Shown piece after piece: positions 28,354 through 38,160 of a stretch of 64,000 nucleotides of DNA. Position 1 is the stretch's first letter; each line of letters opens with the position of its first letter. The notes under the pieces are model-generated. The model had not been told where the DNA came from, did not search any database, and was given only the letters and a program-made list of their open reading frames with translations. The translations under genes were made by a program, and so were the position numbers. The DNA is from Rhizobium tibeticum (GTDB lineage Bacteria; Pseudomonadota; Alphaproteobacteria; Rhizobiales; Rhizobiaceae), in the NCBI RefSeq assembly GCF_900110205.1, contig NZ_FOCV01000010.1:124001-188000 (forward strand), read 5' to 3'.

Positions 28354-28823
28354 GGCGGCCCGAATGGATGGCGGTCGCGGCAGGTCTTCTGCTGTTCGTC
28401 GCGACCACCGCGATTGCCCAGGTGATAGTCTCGACGGCGCCTCAGCTGGTTGGACGGACACCCTCGATGGCGACGGGCCCCGCCGGCCCGCTGCCGAAAT
28501 GGATCGTCGACGACCAGCGCCGTATGCGGGCCTATCCCGACCAGCCGCCGGTGATCCCCCATTCGATCGAAGGCTACGAGCTGTCGGTGAACGCCAACCG
28601 GTGCATGTCCTGCCATAAGCGCGAGTTCATCCAGGACTCCGGCGCCCCGATGATCAGCGTGACGCACTACATGACGCGCGACGGCCAGATGATCGCCGAC
28701 GTTTCGCCGCGGCGCTACTTCTGCACCGCCTGCCACGTGCCGCAGGCGGACGTCCGGCCGCTGGTGAACAACACCTTCCGGGACATGAGCGAGTTGGGAT
28801 TCAAGCCGGCCGGGAGCGAGTGA
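28320..28823 (+). CDS. napB: NapB, diheme cytochrome c subunit
   Basis: NapB passes electrons to NapA in the periplasm. The 167-aa protein has an N-terminal signal ([16 protein letters not shown]), two heme-binding CxxCH motifs (CMSCH and CTACH) and the conserved segment between them. The start at 28320 overlaps the end of napA by 34 bases. A later start is possible, but the signal peptide supports this region. Its stop overlaps the napC start. Confidence 0.9.
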   Translation: MRGQDCSRLRLRRPEWMAVAAGLLLFVATTAIAQVIVSTAPQLVGRTPSMATGPAGPLPKWIVDDQRRMRAYPDQPPVIPHSIEGYELSVNANRCMSCHKREFIQDSGAPMISVTHYMTRDGQMIADVSPRRYFCTACHVPQADVRPLVNNTFRDMSELGFKPAGSE

Positions 28824-29539
28824 TGACGATAATGGCCTGGATCAAGAACGCGATTTTGTGGGCCTGGTCGATCCTCACAACACCGGCGGCGACAATCGGG
28901 CTAGGCGTCCTGACACTCGGAGGCTTCATTGGCGGCGTGATGTTCTGGGGCGCATTCAACACGGCGCTTGAGCTCACCAATAGCGAAACGTTCTGCACGT
29001 CCTGCCACGAGATGCATGACAATGTATACCAGGAGCTTTCGCGCACGATCCATTTCTCGAACCGCTCGGGAGTGCGCGCTACCTGTCCCGACTGCCACGT
29101 GCCGCACCAATGGACCGACAAGATCGCTCGTAAGATGCAGGCTTCAAAAGAAGTCTGGGGAAAGATCTTCGGCACGATAAACACCCGGCCGAAATTCCTG
29201 GAGAAACGACTGGAACTCGCCCAGCATGAATGGGCCAGGATGAAGGCCAACGATAGTCTGGAGTGTCGTAACTGCCACTCCTCGGTGGCGATGGACTTGC
29301 AGAAGCAGACGCAGCGCGCGGCGGAAATCCACACCCGATATCTTCTGTCGGCTCAGGCTACTTGCATCGATTGCCACAAGGGGATTGCCCACGAGCTGCC
29401 GAATATGGAAGGCATCGATCCTGGCTGGAAGGTGCCCAAAGAGCTCGAGGGCAACAAGATGGTGAACGCGACGCCGATCGACGACCTTCAAGACGCCATA
29501 GCCAAGGCGCACGCATCGTCGATTGATGTACTGGAATGA
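28823..29539 (+). CDS. napC: NapC, membrane tetraheme quinol dehydrogenase
   Basis: NapC takes electrons from the quinol pool to NapB/NapA. From ATG 28823, which overlaps the napB stop as TGATG, the 238-aa protein has one N-terminal membrane helix (about residues 20-42) and four CxxCH motifs (CTSCH, CPDCH, CRNCH, CIDCH). It ends the nap operon. No terminator was recognised after it. Confidence 0.92.
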   Translation: MTIMAWIKNAILWAWSILTTPAATIGLGVLTLGGFIGGVMFWGAFNTALELTNSETFCTSCHEMHDNVYQELSRTIHFSNRSGVRATCPDCHVPHQWTDKIARKMQASKEVWGKIFGTINTRPKFLEKRLELAQHEWARMKANDSLECRNCHSSVAMDLQKQTQRAAEIHTRYLLSAQATCIDCHKGIAHELPNMEGIDPGWKVPKELEGNKMVNATPIDDLQDAIAKAHASSIDVLE

Positions 29540-29968
29540 CCCTTCGGGCTTTACGCGAACCTTGCTGCACGGGGTTTGTGATTGTCATGGCAGGCAGGTG
29601 TGGCCCGCAGACGAGGAGGGGAGTGAGGGCCTTACTACAGCGGCGCTCTGTCATCCTCTCGATCGGACGTCGGCGAATTGATTGCGACGATAATCACCGC
29701 ATCGGAAAATCGTGGCGACGCTACATGATGCCGCGCGTCGTTCCCTTTGAGATCACAACACCGCAAAGCATAGCCCCCGCAGCGATCAGATCATGCAGCG
29801 AACCTGGGTCATCCTTTCCCGCTGGGCGCAAGCTTGAGGACGGAGCTTGGTCTGATGACCACGCGAGCAACCCCACTCCCCCACGATCCAGCCGACCATC
29901 TGCGCTGCTTATTGAATTTGACCTAGCTGTCCGTTTATATATGACGAAATGAAAAATCTCGGAGAGAG
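29540..29968. other. Intergenic region between nap and the regulators
   Basis: No gene is supported. An AT-rich stretch with TTGACC near 29922 and TATATATG shortly after precedes the first GntR gene, but the spacing is shorter than a standard sigma-70 promoter. Confidence 0.35.
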
Positions 29969-30658
29969 ATGATGCGGCAGGAAATTGCGGATGAAACTGT
30001 CGCGGAAAGCGGCTACCGACAAATACGATCAGACATCATATTCGGTCGGCTTGCGCCGGGTCAGAAGCTCAAACTGGAGAATTTGAAGGGTACCTACGAG
30101 ACGAGCGTCAGCACGCTGAGGGAGATTTTGAACCGCCTGACGTCGGAAGGGCTCGTCGTGGCAGAAGGCCAAAGGGGCTTTGAAGTCGCGCGAGTGTCTG
30201 TTGCAGACCTCAAAGAGATCGCGGCTCTGCGCCTGCTTCTCGAAGAGCATGCGCTTGAGCAGTCGTTCGAACAGGGCGATGTCGAATGGGAAGCGAGGCT
30301 GGTGTCGGCACACTACAAGCTAGCGCGCATGGAAGCGGTGATGGCTTCGGGCGACAGCAGCAAGGCGGAAGACTGGAAGCGCTATGACTGGGAGTTTCAC
30401 CAGGCCCTGATTTCCGCCTGCGGATCGCGTCTGCTTATGGAGACACACTCGGCGGTCTTCGACAAATATCTGCGATATCAGATGGTTGCGCTGTCCTATC
30501 GCGGCGGTGTTGCCGAACAGGAACATCGGCAGCTTCTGGAAGTGGCTCTACAGCGCGACAGCAAGACGGCAAAGAAAATTCTTCAGCGTCACATACAAGG
30601 AGGCGTCGAACATGCGCTTGGAAAAGGGCTGCTGTTGGCCTCTCCAGCAAAACCATGA
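29969..30658 (+). CDS. GntR-family regulator with FCD domain, copy 1
   Basis: The 229-aa protein has a winged helix-turn-helix (residues about 10-75; landmarks YRQIRSDIIFGRLAPG and LREILNRLTSEGLV) and a C-terminal FCD ligand domain with the metal-binding type residues in DWEFHQALISACGS. GGAGAG precedes tandem ATG codons at 29969/29972. It is followed 46 bases later by a close paralogue, and both sit beside the shikimate/quinate genes, so control of that pathway is the natural inference. FCD regulators usually repress until an organic acid binds. Confidence 0.85.
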   Translation: MMRQEIADETVAESGYRQIRSDIIFGRLAPGQKLKLENLKGTYETSVSTLREILNRLTSEGLVVAEGQRGFEVARVSVADLKEIAALRLLLEEHALEQSFEQGDVEWEARLVSAHYKLARMEAVMASGDSSKAEDWKRYDWEFHQALISACGSRLLMETHSAVFDKYLRYQMVALSYRGGVAEQEHRQLLEVALQRDSKTAKKILQRHIQGGVEHALGKGLLLASPAKP

Positions 30659-30704
30659 CAGCGTTCGTTACACGTCTTGACGCTTGAGCAAAGCAGAGGA
30701 TCTT

Positions 30705-31379
30705 ATGCTAAAAATTGCTGGTGAACCCTCCGAGACCGTTAGCGACGTCGTCTTCCGGCAGATCCGTCGGGACATTATTTCTGGCGCCTTGGCGCCTGGT
30801 GCGAAGATCAAACTTGAGCAAGCCAAGGAACGCTATTCGATCAGCGTGTCGTCGCTGCGCGAAATATTAAGCCGTCTGACCACGGAGAACCTCGTGTTGG
30901 CGGAAGGCCAGCGCGGCTTCGAGGTGAGCCCCGCGTCGCGCAAGGAACTCGAGGAACTCGCCGATCTTCGCACCGTCCTTGAAACCCATGCGATCGGCCT
31001 GTCCTTTGCGGCCGGAAATCTCGAATGGGAAGGACGCATTGTGGCAGCCCATCACAAGCTGGCGGCTGCGGAAAAAAAGCTGCTCGCCGGCGATGCCTCG
31101 CGGACCGTCGATTGGGTGCGCTACGACTGGGAGTTTCACCAGGCGATCGTATCGGCCTGTGGTTCAGCGACCCTGATGGCTACACTTTCATCGGTGTTCG
31201 AAAGATTTCTGCGCTACCACATGCTGGCACAGAGTTTCCGCGGCAAGGCGGTCGTCGATGACCACAAGCTTCTCTTCGAGCTCGCCTTGAAGCGCGATAT
31301 CGAGGGGGCTCGGGCTGTGATCCGACGGCATGTCCAAAGCGGGGTGGAACACGTGCTGAAAAGCGGGCGTATCTCCTGA
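30705..31379 (+). CDS. GntR-family regulator with FCD domain, copy 2
   Basis: The 224-aa protein is a paralogue of the preceding regulator over its whole length (shared IRRDIISGALAPG type opening, SSLREILSRLTTENLVLAEGQ region and DWEFHQAIVSACGS). AGAGGA sits five bases before ATG 30705, which I prefer over the upstream TTG 30684. It converges on the dehydroshikimate dehydratase gene with only 11 bases between stops. Two tandem paralogues suggest either heteromers or sensing of two related ligands, for example quinate and shikimate. Confidence 0.85.
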   Translation: MLKIAGEPSETVSDVVFRQIRRDIISGALAPGAKIKLEQAKERYSISVSSLREILSRLTTENLVLAEGQRGFEVSPASRKELEELADLRTVLETHAIGLSFAAGNLEWEGRIVAAHHKLAAAEKKLLAGDASRTVDWVRYDWEFHQAIVSACGSATLMATLSSVFERFLRYHMLAQSFRGKAVVDDHKLLFELALKRDIEGARAVIRRHVQSGVEHVLKSGRIS

Positions 31380-31390
31380 CCCGTGCCTGA

Positions 31391-33283
31391 TCAACCGGCG
31401 TCCTTCGGAATACCCTCCGGCCGCATCAGCTTCTTCAGCGCGGCAATGCGGAAAATGGCGTTTGGGGCTCCATAGCCGCGATAGCCGCGGCGCTCGACAA
31501 TCTCGAAGAAGAAGCCCTCGCCATATGTGCCGCTGTAGAGCTGCAGATATTCACCATGCTCGTCACGATCATAGAGGATGTTTTCCGCTTTCAGTCGTTC
31601 GGTCAGATCAGGTTGCAAGCCGAAGCGGGCTTCGACATCGTCGTAGTAGTTTGGCGAGATATGGAGCGGCTTGAATCCTCTCTTGCGAAGCCGACGCGCG
31701 GTGGCGAATATGTCATCGGTCGAAAATGCCAGATGCTGGATCCCCGAACCGAACTGTTCGGCGATGAAGTGACCGGCGAGCGTACGGCGATTTTCGGCGC
31801 CATTCATGGTGATGCGTAGCGTACCGGGCTCATTTTCGATGACCTGGCTGCGCACCACCCCGCTCGGATCGATGATATCCACCATCGGTGTCTTTCCGGT
31901 CTTGAAGATCGATGTGTAGAAGAGCAGCCAGGTCAGCATTTCCTCATAGGCCACCGTTTGCGCGATGTGATCGACCCGCAGCAGCCCGGCATCCTCAGCA
32001 TCGCTCCTTGTTGCAGAAACGGCCTCGAAGTCGATCTCCGAAAACCGGCCGAGCGGGCTTTTGTCGTCGATGAGATAGATCAGGCCGCCACCCACACCGC
32101 GAATGGCGGGGAATTCCAGCTCGTCATCGGCAACTGGCTGGCGAAAAGGTTCGGCATCGAGCGCCAGCGCACGCGCGTAGGCTTCGGCAGCATCATCGAC
32201 GACGAGGGCAAGCGCGTAGGCAGATGTACCGTGGACTGCGTAGGCTGCACCTGCAAAGCCTGCGGTATCGACGTTGACGAGAATGCGGATATTGCCCTGT
32301 TCAAATAGGGTGACCTTTTTCGAGCGATGAACGGCTGCCTTGCAAAAGCCGAGAGTGTCAAGCAGAGCGATCAGTTCGCCGGCTTCGTCCTCGTCCGTTG
32401 CGAACTCGACGAAGCCGACGCCTTTGACGGCAGCGCGCTCGGGCATGGGAACACCGATCGGCGTCTTCACACTCCGGCGAACCTGATCGGCCAGATAGAT
32501 CAGCGACCGGTGGCCGTCGGCCGCAATTGCCCGCGTGGAGCCGCCGCGGAACTGGTCATTGAAGATTTCGAGCGAAAAATAGCTGTCATAGCCCGTCGAC
32601 GCCACGGCCTCAGCAAAAGCAGTGACCGGTAGATCGCCCTCACCCGGCATGTTGCGAAAATGGCGGCTCCAATAGAGCAGGTCCATGTCGATCATCGGCG
32701 CATCGGCCAATTGCACGATGAAGATCTTCTCCTTTGGAATCGAACGGATCGAGTTGATGTCGATCTTTCGCGACAGCGAATGGAAGCTATCGAGGATCAG
32801 CCCGACATTTGGATGATCGGCGCGGCGTACGATCTCCCAGGCATCGCGGTGATCGTTGACATAACGACCCCAGGCAAGTGCTTCATAACCGACCTTGAGG
32901 CCGCGTTTGGCAGCTCGCTCGCCAAGCTCATGAAAGTCGGCGGCGGCGCGATCGATGCCGCCAAGAGCCGCCTGCGAGACGTTCGAGCAGACAAGAACCA
33001 TCCCGGTCCCGAGTTCCTGGATGACGTCGAACTTGCGTTCGGCCCGGTCGAATGTGCGGCTTCGAAGCGCATCCGGCATGCCCTCGAAATCTCGGAAGGG
33101 CTGGAAGAGCGTTATCTCCAGTCCGAGATCTCTCGCCATCTTGCCGACATCTCCAGGGCTTCCGTCAAAGGCCAGGAAGTCGTTCTCGAAAATCTCGACG
33201 CCATCGAAGCCTGCTTGTGCAATGGCTTCGAGTTTCTCTGGCAGTTCACCGCTCAGCGTTACCGTCGCAATCGAGGTCTTCAT
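31391..33283 (-). CDS. quiC1: Fused 3-dehydroshikimate dehydratase (QuiC1 type)
   Basis: It converts 3-dehydroshikimate to protocatechuate, feeding the beta-ketoadipate route. The 630-aa protein has two parts. Residues 1 to about 270 form a sugar-isomerase-like TIM barrel (GFDGVEIFENDF, LILDSFHSLSRK, YFSLEIFNDQF) carrying the metal-binding acids. Residues about 290-620 form a 4-hydroxyphenylpyruvate-dioxygenase-like VOC region (HIAQTV, GSGIQHLAFSTDDIF, YGEGFFFEIVERRG). This fusion is characteristic of QuiC1 of pseudomonads. It is transcribed divergently from the transporter and aroQ operon, with 241 bases between starts. Confidence 0.85.
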   Translation of the reverse strand: MKTSIATVTLSGELPEKLEAIAQAGFDGVEIFENDFLAFDGSPGDVGKMARDLGLEITLFQPFRDFEGMPDALRSRTFDRAERKFDVIQELGTGMVLVCSNVSQAALGGIDRAAADFHELGERAAKRGLKVGYEALAWGRYVNDHRDAWEIVRRADHPNVGLILDSFHSLSRKIDINSIRSIPKEKIFIVQLADAPMIDMDLLYWSRHFRNMPGEGDLPVTAFAEAVASTGYDSYFSLEIFNDQFRGGSTRAIAADGHRSLIYLADQVRRSVKTPIGVPMPERAAVKGVGFVEFATDEDEAGELIALLDTLGFCKAAVHRSKKVTLFEQGNIRILVNVDTAGFAGAAYAVHGTSAYALALVVDDAAEAYARALALDAEPFRQPVADDELEFPAIRGVGGGLIYLIDDKSPLGRFSEIDFEAVSATRSDAEDAGLLRVDHIAQTVAYEEMLTWLLFYTSIFKTGKTPMVDIIDPSGVVRSQVIENEPGTLRITMNGAENRRTLAGHFIAEQFGSGIQHLAFSTDDIFATARRLRKRGFKPLHISPNYYDDVEARFGLQPDLTERLKAENILYDRDEHGEYLQLYSGTYGEGFFFEIVERRGYRGYGAPNAIFRIAALKKLMRPEGIPKDAG

Positions 33284-33524
33284 GTTTCAAGGACCCTTTC
33301 CACGCGAGCCGGCCACGGCTGATATGCCTGAGAACTGCCAACTCTTCCTCATGGCATTATGGCAAATGTCGTGAATATTGCAATTCAATTGGTCAAACAC
33401 AAAGCCTCATATGATTTTTAAAAACTCTGTTGATTTATCGCGGATCCTCTGGCAAATATTTTCCCATGCAGTCGGGAGAGGATGACTGTTGGGTCCAAGC
33501 GACCGCCAAAAGGAGGAGGAAACA

Positions 33525-34355
33525 ATGTTCAAGTCGATGCTGACACGGCGCCATGCAATGGTGGCTGCGGCCACGCTCGTAGCTGCTATCGGGCTTACGA
33601 AGCCGGCGGCCGCCATCACACCCGAAGAGATCAAGGCCAGAGGAAAGCTCATCGTCGGCATCCAGGGCGATAACCCGCCATGGGGCTTCGTGACCAGCGG
33701 CGGCAAGCAGGACGGCCTCGATGCCGACATCGCCACGCTCTACGCCAAGGAATTGGGCGTATCCGTCGAATTCGTGCCGCTTGAAGTCAACAACCGCATT
33801 CCCGCACTGACCACGGGCCGCGTCGACGTTCTCTTCGCGACGATGGCCATGCTGCCGGATCGAGCCAAGGCTGTTCAGTTCAGCAAGCCCTATGTTGCCA
33901 ACGCGATCGTCCTGATTGCCCCGAAGTCGATGTCGATCAAGGCCAACGACGATATGGCAAACCTCACGATCGGCGTCGCGAAAGGTGCCGCACAGGATAC
34001 GCAGGTCACCAAGAATGCGCCACAGAGCGCAACGATCCGCCGCTTCGACGGTGATGCCCCAAGCGTCCAGGCGCTGGTGTCCGGACAGGTCCAGGCTCTC
34101 GGCGGCAACATCTTCTACATGGACCGGGTCGAAAAGGCGCGTCCGGGCGAATTCGAAAACAAGCTCGAATTCCAGAAGCTCTACAATGGCGCCTGCACGC
34201 GTCTTGGCGAGAAGGAAATCAACGCCTCTATCAATTCCTTCATCGACAAGATCAAGGACAATGGCGAGCTCAAGAAGATCTACGACAAGTGGATGAAGGT
34301 GCCGGTTCCGGAGTTCCCTGCGAGCCTCGACGGCATTCCGTTCAGCGCCAACTAA
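33525..34355 (+). CDS. ABC transporter periplasmic substrate-binding protein
   Basis: AAAGGAGGAGG sits six bases before ATG 33525. The 276-aa protein starts with a signal peptide (RRHAMVAAATLVAAIG, cleavage after AAA near residue 30) and then the polar-amino-acid-type binding fold (family 3): LIVGIQGDNPPWGF, DADIATLYAKELG, and ATMAMLPDRAKAVQFSKPY. It opens an operon with dehydroquinate dehydratase, two permeases and an ATPase. The amino-acid-type family in an aromatic-precursor operon suggests that it captures quinate, shikimate or dehydroshikimate rather than an amino acid. That substrate is inference. Confidence 0.85.
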   Translation: MFKSMLTRRHAMVAAATLVAAIGLTKPAAAITPEEIKARGKLIVGIQGDNPPWGFVTSGGKQDGLDADIATLYAKELGVSVEFVPLEVNNRIPALTTGRVDVLFATMAMLPDRAKAVQFSKPYVANAIVLIAPKSMSIKANDDMANLTIGVAKGAAQDTQVTKNAPQSATIRRFDGDAPSVQALVSGQVQALGGNIFYMDRVEKARPGEFENKLEFQKLYNGACTRLGEKEINASINSFIDKIKDNGELKKIYDKWMKVPVPEFPASLDGIPFSAN

Positions 34356-34465
34356 GCCACGCGCTGCTTCGAGCAAAGGCAAAACACGGCGGGCATTGTG
34401 GTGCCCACCAGCGATACCGCCATGCTGAGTGGCCCAGGGCCTTGCGCGTTTTGTGGAGCGCGATC

Positions 34466-34909
34466 ATGAACAAGACGATATTTGTGCTGAACGGACCGAA
34501 CCTCAACCTTCTTGGCCAGCGGGAGCCGACAATCTACGGCACCACAACGCTCGCCGACATTAAGGAAAAATGCCTCGCCAAGGCGAAGGGCCTCGGGTTC
34601 GACATTGACTTTCGCCAGACCAATTTCGAGGGGGAACTGGTCGAAAGCGTGCATCAGGCGCGCAAGGACGCATGCGGTATCATCATCAATCCCGCCGGCT
34701 ATACCTTCACGTCGATCGCACTGCTTGATGCGCTGAAAACATTCGATCCTCCGAAAATCGAGCTGCATATTTCCAATGTGCATGCGCGCGAGAGCATCTA
34801 CCACAATTCGCTGATCTCGCGCGTTGCGACCGCAATCATGATCGGCTTTGGCGCGCTCGGTTACGAACTGGCGATCGAAGCCATGGCAGACATGGTCGGA
34901 CGAAGCTGA
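34466..34909 (+). CDS. aroQ: Type II 3-dehydroquinate dehydratase
   Basis: It catalyses 3-dehydroquinate to 3-dehydroshikimate. The 147-aa protein carries the type II signatures: LNGPNLNLLGQREP with the catalytic Tyr just after (TIYG), NPAGYTFTSIALLDAL, and HISNVHARE. GGAGCG precedes ATG 34466. It is placed between the binding protein and the permeases of an importer, so it is the catabolic enzyme of this operon rather than the biosynthetic copy. The product feeds the divergent QuiC1. Confidence 0.92.
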   Translation: MNKTIFVLNGPNLNLLGQREPTIYGTTTLADIKEKCLAKAKGLGFDIDFRQTNFEGELVESVHQARKDACGIIINPAGYTFTSIALLDALKTFDPPKIELHISNVHARESIYHNSLISRVATAIMIGFGALGYELAIEAMADMVGRS

Positions 34910-34940
34910 TGATCGAAGACGGTGGATCAGAGAGGCGGCC

Positions 34941-35609
34941 ATGAACTATCAACTGGATTTCACCCCGGTCATCGACGGGCTGCCAAGCCTGCTTCTCGGC
35001 TGTCTCGGCACCTTCCTGCTGGCGATCTGCGGCATGCTGCTTGCAATCGTCATCGGCATAGGCGGTGTCGCCCTCAGGGACTCGCATTTCAAACCGCTAC
35101 GCTGGCTGGTGATCGGCTTTGTCGAGCTCATTCGCAACACCCCGTTCCTGGTTCAGATCTTCTTTCTGTACTTTGCCCTGCCCTTGGCCGGCATTCGACT
35201 TGACCCGACACCGACGGCAATCATCGCTCTTGGGATCAACGGCGGCGCCTACGCCATCGAGATCATTCGAGGCGGCGTCCAGTCGATCTCCAGAGGTCAG
35301 ATGGAGGCGGGTCTTGCGCTTGGGCTGCACAAGGCGCAGGTGTTCCGGCTGATCATCCTCAAGCCGGCTCTCAGGGCGATCTATCCGTCGCTAACGAGCC
35401 AGTTCGTGCTTTTGACGCTGTCGACCAGCATCGCTTCGGCGATTTCGGCCTACGAACTGACGTCGGTGTCGCAACGCATCGAATCCGAGAGCTTTCGAAG
35501 CTTCGAGGTCTACTTCACGGTGACGATCTTCTACCTCGTCATTTCCTGGCTGATGATGCGCCTCTTTGCGCTGTTTTCGGCACGTTATTTCACCTATCCG
35601 ATCAAGTAG
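34941..35609 (+). CDS. ABC transporter permease, polar amino acid type (first)
   Basis: The 222-aa inner-membrane protein has about five helices and the EAA-type cytoplasmic loop (GLHKAQVFRLIILKPALR) that docks the ATPase. ELIRNTPFLVQIFF is the standard landmark of His/Glu/Gln-type permeases. It starts 31 bases after aroQ with GAGGCGG upstream and is followed ten bases later by the second permease, with which it would form a heterodimeric channel. Confidence 0.87.
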   Translation: MNYQLDFTPVIDGLPSLLLGCLGTFLLAICGMLLAIVIGIGGVALRDSHFKPLRWLVIGFVELIRNTPFLVQIFFLYFALPLAGIRLDPTPTAIIALGINGGAYAIEIIRGGVQSISRGQMEAGLALGLHKAQVFRLIILKPALRAIYPSLTSQFVLLTLSTSIASAISAYELTSVSQRIESESFRSFEVYFTVTIFYLVISWLMMRLFALFSARYFTYPIK

Positions 35610-35619
35610 GGTCCAAGCG

Positions 35620-36261
35620 ATGGGCAGCGAAGAATTCATTTTCCTCCTGATCGGTTTGAAATGGACCGTGTTTCTCTCGGTCGTCGGCTTCATCTGCGGA
35701 GGGATTGCCGGGCTTGGCGTGGCGCTGGCGCGCAGCTCCGAGATCCCGATCCTCGAACGCATCATGGCCGGCTATATCGCGGTCTTCCAGGGCACTCCGC
35801 TGCTGATGCAGCTCTTCGTCGTCTATTATGGTCTGGCTCTCATCGGCCTGAAGCTCGATGCCTGGGTGGCTGTCGCCGTCGGATTGACGCTGCATGCCAG
35901 CGCCTATCTGGGAGAGATCTGGCGAGGCTCAATCGATGCCGTACCGCGCGGTCAAACGGAGGCGGCAAGAGCGCTCAGCCTCAAATACGTCTCGCGCATG
36001 AAGGATATCATCCTGCCGCAGGCACTGCGCATCTCACTGCCGGCAACGATCGGATTCCTCGTGCAACTCATCAAGGGCACCTCGCTTGCCTCGATCGTTG
36101 GCTTCACGGAGCTTACGCGGGCCGGCAACATCATATCCAACTAGATCTTCCAGCCACTTACGGTCTTCGGCATCGTGGGCGCGCTGTATTTCTTGATGTG
36201 TTGCCCGCTGACGATCATCGGGGCGCGTCTCGAACGGCGGTTTGCCGCGTCCGCTCGCTGA
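35620..36261 (+). pseudogene. ABC transporter permease (second), interrupted by an amber codon
   Basis: The frame encodes a normal permease (EVIAVFQGTPLLMQLF-like landmark at YIAVFQGTPLL, EAA loop ALSLKYVSRMKDIILP) up to RAGNIISN, then hits TAG at 36142-36144. The next 38 codons after it continue in the same frame (IFQPLTVFGIVGALYF) to a TGA at 36259-36261, which matches the last helix of the family. CAG (Gln) is the usual codon at that place, so one C-to-T change explains it. The truncated product of 174 aa would lack its last helix, so the importer may be dead unless the codon is read through. Confidence 0.82.
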
Positions 36262-36304
36262 TGATGCGCGAGCGAATTCACAAGAGATCAATGGAATTGA
36301 GACC

Positions 36305-37066
36305 ATGACCAATGCTTCCGCGCCGACCGCAGAGACCGTGATCACCATGAACCAGGTGGAGAAATGGTACGGCGCCTTTCAGGCCCTGCACGATATCAAC
36401 ATGTCGGTGCGCAAGGGCGAGCGGATCGTTCTGTGTGGACCTTCAGGCAGCGGAAAATCAACGCTCATCCGCTGTATCAACCATCTCGAAACCTACCAGA
36501 AGGGGGAGATCCGCGTTGGTGGCATTCTGCTTGGAAACCAGGCGAAGTCGATCGACGCGATCCGTCGCGACGTCGGCATGGTGTTCCAGCAGTTCAATCT
36601 CTTTCCGCATCTGACCGTACTGCAGAACTGCATGCTGGCGCCGATGCGCGCGCTTGGCGTTGGAAGGGCGCAGGCCGAGGAGCGCGCACGCTTATTGCTT
36701 GGTCGGGTCAAGATCCTTGAGCAGGCCGACAAATATCCGGTGCAGCTCTCCGGCGGTCAGCAGCAGCGTGTCGCGATTGCGCGGGCGCTTTGCATGCGGC
36801 CGAAGATCATGCTCTTCGATGAGCCAACCTCCGCGCTCGATCCCGAGATGGTCAAGGAAGTGCTTGATACGATGATCAGTCTCGCCGAAGAGGGCATGAC
36901 GATGATCTGCGTCACGCACGAGATGGGCTTTGCCCGCCAGGTTGCCGACCGGGTCGTCTTCATGGCGAGCGGCGCGATCGTCGAGGAGGCGCCCCCGGCT
37001 CAATTCTTCACCAACCCGCGCCACGAGCGCACACGCAAATTTCTGGGCGAAATCCTGCGCAACTAG
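36305..37066 (+). CDS. ABC transporter ATPase, polar amino acid type
   Basis: The 253-aa protein energises the importer of this operon. Walker A (GPSGSGKST) is at residues 45-53, the signature [15 protein letters not shown] is in the middle, and Walker B with the switch region reads [15 protein letters not shown]. The Q-loop is [15 protein letters not shown] 36305 is preferred; the frame is open further upstream. It has the GlnQ/GltL family length. It follows the permeases after a short gap and precedes the oxidoreductase by 16 bases. Confidence 0.9.
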   Translation: MTNASAPTAETVITMNQVEKWYGAFQALHDINMSVRKGERIVLCGPSGSGKSTLIRCINHLETYQKGEIRVGGILLGNQAKSIDAIRRDVGMVFQQFNLFPHLTVLQNCMLAPMRALGVGRAQAEERARLLLGRVKILEQADKYPVQLSGGQQQRVAIARALCMRPKIMLFDEPTSALDPEMVKEVLDTMISLAEEGMTMICVTHEMGFARQVADRVVFMASGAIVEEAPPAQFFTNPRHERTRKFLGEILRN

Positions 37067-37082
37067 AGCTTTGGGGAATCCG

Positions 37083-38159
37083 ATGTCAGCACAATCGCAG
37101 ACGCCCCCCTTGAAGATCGCGGTGATGGGCGCGGGCCTCATAGGCAGGCGCCACATCGAAGGCGTTTTGACCGAGCCGCGCGCCACACTTTGCGCCGTCG
37201 TAGACCCGTCAGATGCCGGGCGCGACTTTGCGAAAAGCACGGGCGCGCGATGGTTCCCGACCCTTGCCGAGGCTGCCGCAAGCGAGCGCCCGGATGGGGT
37301 GATTGTTGCCACCCCGAACCAGCTTCATGTCGCTAACGCCCTCGAGGCCATCGCGGCTGGCATTCCGGTCTTGGTCGAGAAGCCGATCGCGGACAATGCC
37401 GAAGCTGGCGCCGACCTCGTCGATGCCGGCTTGCAGGCGAACGTTCCCATTCTGGTCGGCCACCATCGCCGCTATAATCCCATCATACAGGAGACAAAGC
37501 GCATCCTAGACAGCGGTCGGCTGGGCAAGCTTTTGACTGTCCAGGGGACATTCTGGGTTGCCAAACCCGACGACTACTTCGATGTCGCCTGGCGCCGACA
37601 GGCAGGCGCCGGACCGACCTTCATCAACCTGATCCACGACGTCGATCTCTTCCGCCATCTTTTCGGCGAGGTGGAGGCCGTCCATGCGATGGAGTCGAAT
37701 TCGACCCGCAAGCACCCTGTCGAGGACACCACCGTTATCCTGCTTCGGTTCGCAAATGGCATCCTTGGAACCTTGAACGCATCCGACGCGGTCGCCTCCC
37801 CCTGGAGCTGGGAAATGACGGCGGGAGAGAACCCGGCGTTTCCGCGACTGGATCAATTCTGCTACCAGATCGGTGGGACCGGCGGTTCGCTGGCCATCCC
37901 CCAACTTGCGCTTTGGACCAATGCGTCGAAGCCCAATTGGCTGGAAGCGCTTATTTCAGAACGCGTAGCATTCACACCGACCGACCCACTGAGGGCTCAA
38001 CTTCACCATTTCTGCGACGTGATCCGTCGCCAAGCTGAGCCTCTTGTCAGCGGCACGGAAGGTCTTGCCACGCTGCGCGTCGTCGAAGCGATCAAGGCGT
38101 CGGCGCGTTCAGGCAAGACGATCCATCCGGGTAAAACCGATAGGCGACAAGGTCATTGA
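37083..38159 (+). CDS. Gfo/Idh/MocA-family oxidoreductase
   Basis: The 358-aa NAD(P)-dependent dehydrogenase has an N-terminal Rossmann fold with GAGLIGRRH at residues 17-25 and the family catalytic EKP motif at 99-101. The C-terminal alpha/beta domain carries HHRRYNP and NLIHDVDLFRHLFGEV, whose Asp/His pair resembles the usual proton-relay residues. In this operon it probably oxidises or reduces a ring hydroxyl of quinate, shikimate or a related cyclitol. It is followed by the AroE-like gene with a one-base gap, so these two dehydrogenases are made together. Confidence 0.82.
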   Translation: MSAQSQTPPLKIAVMGAGLIGRRHIEGVLTEPRATLCAVVDPSDAGRDFAKSTGARWFPTLAEAAASERPDGVIVATPNQLHVANALEAIAAGIPVLVEKPIADNAEAGADLVDAGLQANVPILVGHHRRYNPIIQETKRILDSGRLGKLLTVQGTFWVAKPDDYFDVAWRRQAGAGPTFINLIHDVDLFRHLFGEVEAVHAMESNSTRKHPVEDTTVILLRFANGILGTLNASDAVASPWSWEMTAGENPAFPRLDQFCYQIGGTGGSLAIPQLALWTNASKPNWLEALISERVAFTPTDPLRAQLHHFCDVIRRQAEPLVSGTEGLATLRVVEAIKASARSGKTIHPGKTDRRQGH

Positions 38160-38160
38160 T

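Noticed and set aside
25149..28461. Long minus-strand open frames opposite the nap genes
   Set aside because: The plus strand encodes unmistakable NapF, NapD, NapA, NapB and NapC, so the minus-strand frames are shadows.
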